This document shows, one piece after another, positions 63,301 through 64,000 of a stretch of DNA of 64,000 bases; the first letter of the stretch is position 1; the number at the start of each line of letters is the position of its first letter. The position numbers were made by a program, and so were the translations under genes. The DNA comes from Symbiodinium natans (Eukaryota > Sar > Dinophyceae > Suessiales > Symbiodiniaceae), in NCBI GenBank assembly GCA_905221605.1, contig CAJNDS010002224.1, positions 714,523 through 778,522 of the forward strand, given 5' to 3'. The notes under the pieces are model-generated. The model was given only the letters and a program-made list of their open reading frames with translations. It was not told the DNA's origin and made no database searches.

Positions 63301-63397
63301 CCTAAACCCTAAACCCTAAACCCTAAGCCCAAATCAAGCGCCCTGGCACGTTGAACAGCGAAGACTTGCCAGCATTGCGGCGCCCGGTGATGGCGAC
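57310..63397 (-). CDS. der: Der/EngA-type GTPase, second G domain (proximal exon set)
   Basis: Der is a GTPase with two Era-like G domains and a C-terminal KH-like domain that acts in large ribosomal subunit assembly; algal and plant copies usually serve an organelle. Seven small minus-strand exons give in order: P-loop GRRNAGKSS, LVGEHRSIVSD (the stretch before G2), a degenerate G2 region (STTDSVDAYLEE), G3 DTAG, RAIKRADVALV, NKDEKTQNRYIQ, and YLEAIRSNLAGVGQWAEIV. This order matches the second G domain of Der. The first G domain should lie beyond the right edge of the window. The G4 NKxD motif is not cleanly visible and some short exons are still missing (between G2 and G3, and around G4). 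Telomere-like arrays and small inverted-repeat elements fill the introns. The exon set continues at 9.6-3.3 kb. Family assignment is strong; exact boundaries come from reading frame and AG/GT-GC rules. Confidence 0.85.
57885..58095. repeat. CCCCCCACCCC low-complexity tract
   Basis: About 170 bases of C runs with single A (and T) interruptions, then a second pure C run at 58083-58095. Similar tracts at 27728-27832 and 52106-52147. Confidence 0.9.
58529..58564 (-). CDS. der: Der exon: G4-proximal linker (NKDEKTQNRYIQ)
   Basis: Twelve codons after acceptor AAAGGCAG, ending CAG before a GC donor (CAG|GCACCG). KDEKTxNxY is the segment just after the G4 NKWDL loop in Der. Phase 0 on both sides; joins cleanly to the exon at 57.3 kb. 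Confidence 0.75.
59027..59132. mobile_element. MITE family 2 copy at 59.1 kb
   Basis: Left arm shortened (TTGGAGGACTTATTCACC), right arm intact (CATGAACCTCCAAG). Confidence 0.75.
59697..59830 (-). CDS. Candidate exon, unidentified
   Basis: Minus frame KKVLDASEIMTRSRSMGDQY continues WCPDKTMRYVARAIEEQLRL with no stop for over 40 codons after CAAG. It lies between two Der exons but does not match Der at that point. The plus strand is also open. Could be a Der insertion or a chance frame. Confidence 0.4.
60119..60258. mobile_element. MITE family 2 (TIR CTTGGAGGTTCATGGGTACTTATAAC), copy at 60.1 kb
   Basis: Inverted termini about 28 bases long: TACTTGGAGGTTCAGGGGTA / TACCCATGAACCTCCAAGTA, with AAGTCCCCTAAGTAGG in the centre. 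Related copies: 8445-8567, 18701-18780 (one arm), 35545-35690, 59027-59132. Confidence 0.85.
60748..60796 (-). CDS. der: Der exon: RAIKRADVALV strand before G4
   Basis: Between acceptor AAGGAG and donor GTGATG the frame reads (R)AIKRADVALVAARLHE. RAIxRADVxLxV is the conserved strand preceding the G4 loop in Der and TrmE GTPases. The family usually continues VIDA; AARLHE departs from that, so the last residues may belong to a different splice choice. Confidence 0.7.
61466..61509 (-). CDS. der: Der exon: G3 (DTAG)
   Basis: Reads AFNGNVYRFIDTAGM after acceptor GAAG. FIDTAG is the G3 motif that contacts the gamma phosphate and magnesium. The donor appears to be GC (GGGAT|GCTTAC), leaving two bases of a codon. 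Confidence 0.8.
61888..61947 (-). CDS. der: Der exon: G2/effector strand
   Basis: After CCCAG this reads (G)STTDSVDAYLEEGSAIIL, aligning with the family pattern GTTRDAVDxxxE. The R of GTTRD is replaced, so G2 is degenerate or the alignment is shifted by one. The donor is probably GTCCGG. How this exon joins the previous one is not clear; a missing microexon is likely. Confidence 0.65.
62455..62490 (-). CDS. der: Der exon: segment before G2 (ALVGEHRSIVSD)
   Basis: Twelve codons after acceptor TTCTAG. LVGExRxIVSD is nearly diagnostic of Der and related double-Era GTPases and follows the P-loop exon in phase. The 3' boundary is unresolved: the family continues with roughly IAGTTRD, but the reading frame here runs into a stop within four codons. 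Confidence 0.8.
62737..62844. mobile_element. MITE-like element 8 (AGGGTGGTTGTCAA / TTTGACAGCCACCCCT)
   Basis: About 107 bases with imperfect inverted ends extending inward through CTTTTTGGGA / TCCCAAAAAAG. Single copy here, lying between the Der P-loop exon and the next exon. Confidence 0.75.
63185..63325. repeat. CCCTAAA array with internal CCGTAAA block
   Basis: An otherwise regular array contains four consecutive CCGTAAA units (about 63222-63252), showing local spread of one variant. It lies just left of the Der P-loop exon. Confidence 0.95.
63350..63397 (-). CDS. der: Der exon: P-loop (G1)
   Basis: Sixteen codons, VAITGRRNAGKSSLFN, between acceptor GGTAG and donor GTGCCA, phase 0 on both sides. 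GRRNAGKS fits GxxxxGKS, the nucleotide-binding P-loop. The next exon starts ALVGE, as expected for Der (SLFN-ALVGE). The C-rich telomere-like array is on its left and the G-rich one on its right. Confidence 0.85.
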
Positions 63398-64000
63398 CTA
63401 CCAGGCTGGGCTATTCGGCCAGGGGTTTAGTGTTTAGGGTTTAAAGTTTAGGGTTTAGGCCTTATAATCCCTTACCAACCCTATAAAAGGCCTTTTTGAG
63501 GGTGATAGGGTATAATAGCCCATGTAGGTACCAGGCTTCTAGCTGAGAAGGTCTTAGGGGGATGGCCCTAAATATCCCAAAGCCCTAAACCCTAAACCCG
63601 AAACCCTAAACCCTAAACCCTAAACCCGAAACCCTAAACCCTAAACGCCAAGCTAGAGGTTGAGGCCTTCGGGCTGAGCATTCAGGATGAAATTGCGGCT
63701 TCTGCGCGCTTAGAAACCTCAGTGGCTCAGCAACCTACGAAGGGTTTGTCGGGATTAGGGTTTAGGGCTTTAGGGATTTGTGGCTTAATGGGCCTTAACA
63801 GGAGAATCCAGGGACCTCTGTGCGTCCCAAGTCTAAACCCTAAACCTTAAACCCTAAACCCTAAACCCTAAACCCTATTTAGGGCCGGCGGGCTTGGGTT
63901 CTCGGGGTTCGTCCTTTGTTCTGTAAACCCTAAACCCTAAACCCTACCCCTACACCCGAAACCCCTAAACCCTTGTGTACACTATTATTCAACAAGGGCC

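Noticed and set aside
63350-63397. EngB/YihA instead of Der for the P-loop exon
   Set aside because: GRxNAGKSS alone fits EngB, but the following exons (LVGExRxIVSD, RAIKRADV, KDEKTxNRY, YYATQV KH-like domain) are specific to Der.
63640-63735. Plus-strand exon (KLEVEAFGLSIQDEIAASAR)
   Set aside because: A convincing open frame with a possible donor, but it is on the strand opposite to every recognised exon and next to the Der P-loop exon; no family match.

Overview
This looks like nuclear DNA from a microalgal eukaryote, most likely a dinoflagellate. Three things point that way. Short or diverged TTTAGGG/CCCTAAA (plant/alga-type telomere) arrays recur in both orientations across almost the whole 64 kb. 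The coding sequence is broken into 35-100 bp exons lying on one strand only (minus). Intron donors inferred from reading-frame continuity are a mix of GT, GC and GA, paired with AG acceptors usually followed by G. Species is not determined. No long open reading frame is a gene here: every long ORF is a shadow of a repeat or low-complexity tract, and the real genes are visible only as small exons.

Two genes can be assembled by hand, both reading right to left. The first is a Der/EngA-type double-Era GTPase (ribosome-assembly GTPase, presumably organellar). Its second G domain starts with the P-loop exon at 63.4 kb and runs through G2, G3, the ADV strand and the G4/linker exons to 57.3 kb. The rest of the same domain (the SAKTGQRL G5 motif) and the C-terminal KH-like domain are at 9.6-3.3 kb. 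The exon ending AEIV at 57.3 kb and the exon starting VTCSAKTGQRL at 9.6 kb join in phase exactly where the family continues. The second gene lies between these two halves, on the same strand. It is a multi-spanning membrane protein with an auxin-efflux-carrier (AEC, Mem_trans) domain like that of GPR155, with exons from 56.5 to 37.65 kb, most of which join in compatible phase. It is followed by many further exons to about 15 kb (possibly 12.8 kb) that encode membrane segments resembling the 7TM part of GPR155. So the window reads as a Der gene whose roughly 47 kb intron holds an entire AEC-7TM gene in the same orientation, unless the assembly or a tandem rearrangement explains it.

Intron layout: most exons sit where the telomere-like arrays switch from CCCTAAA (left) to TTTAGGG (right). 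In the transcribed sense many introns therefore begin GTTTAGGG... and end ...CCCTAAA...AG, so intron ends could pair. Between arrays there are at least nine families of small terminal-inverted-repeat (MITE-like) elements, several in 4-8 copies, poly-G/poly-C tracts, and blocks of homogenised variant repeats (TTGAGGG, TTCAGGG, CCCTAAAG, CCCTAAAA, GCTTAGG, CCGTAAA).

Two stretches lack telomere-like arrays and look inserted. One is 28.16-31.02 kb, bounded by an inverted repeat and holding a large foldback plus a degenerate repeat array. The other is an AT-rich segment at 46.8-48.3 kb with unidentified reading frames. A cluster of inverted repeats (26.7-27.15 kb) and other tandem arrays (23.7-24.9, 51.8-52.1, 55.84-55.99 kb) fill other introns. 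No rRNA, tRNA, CRISPR or bacterial-type operon signals were seen.
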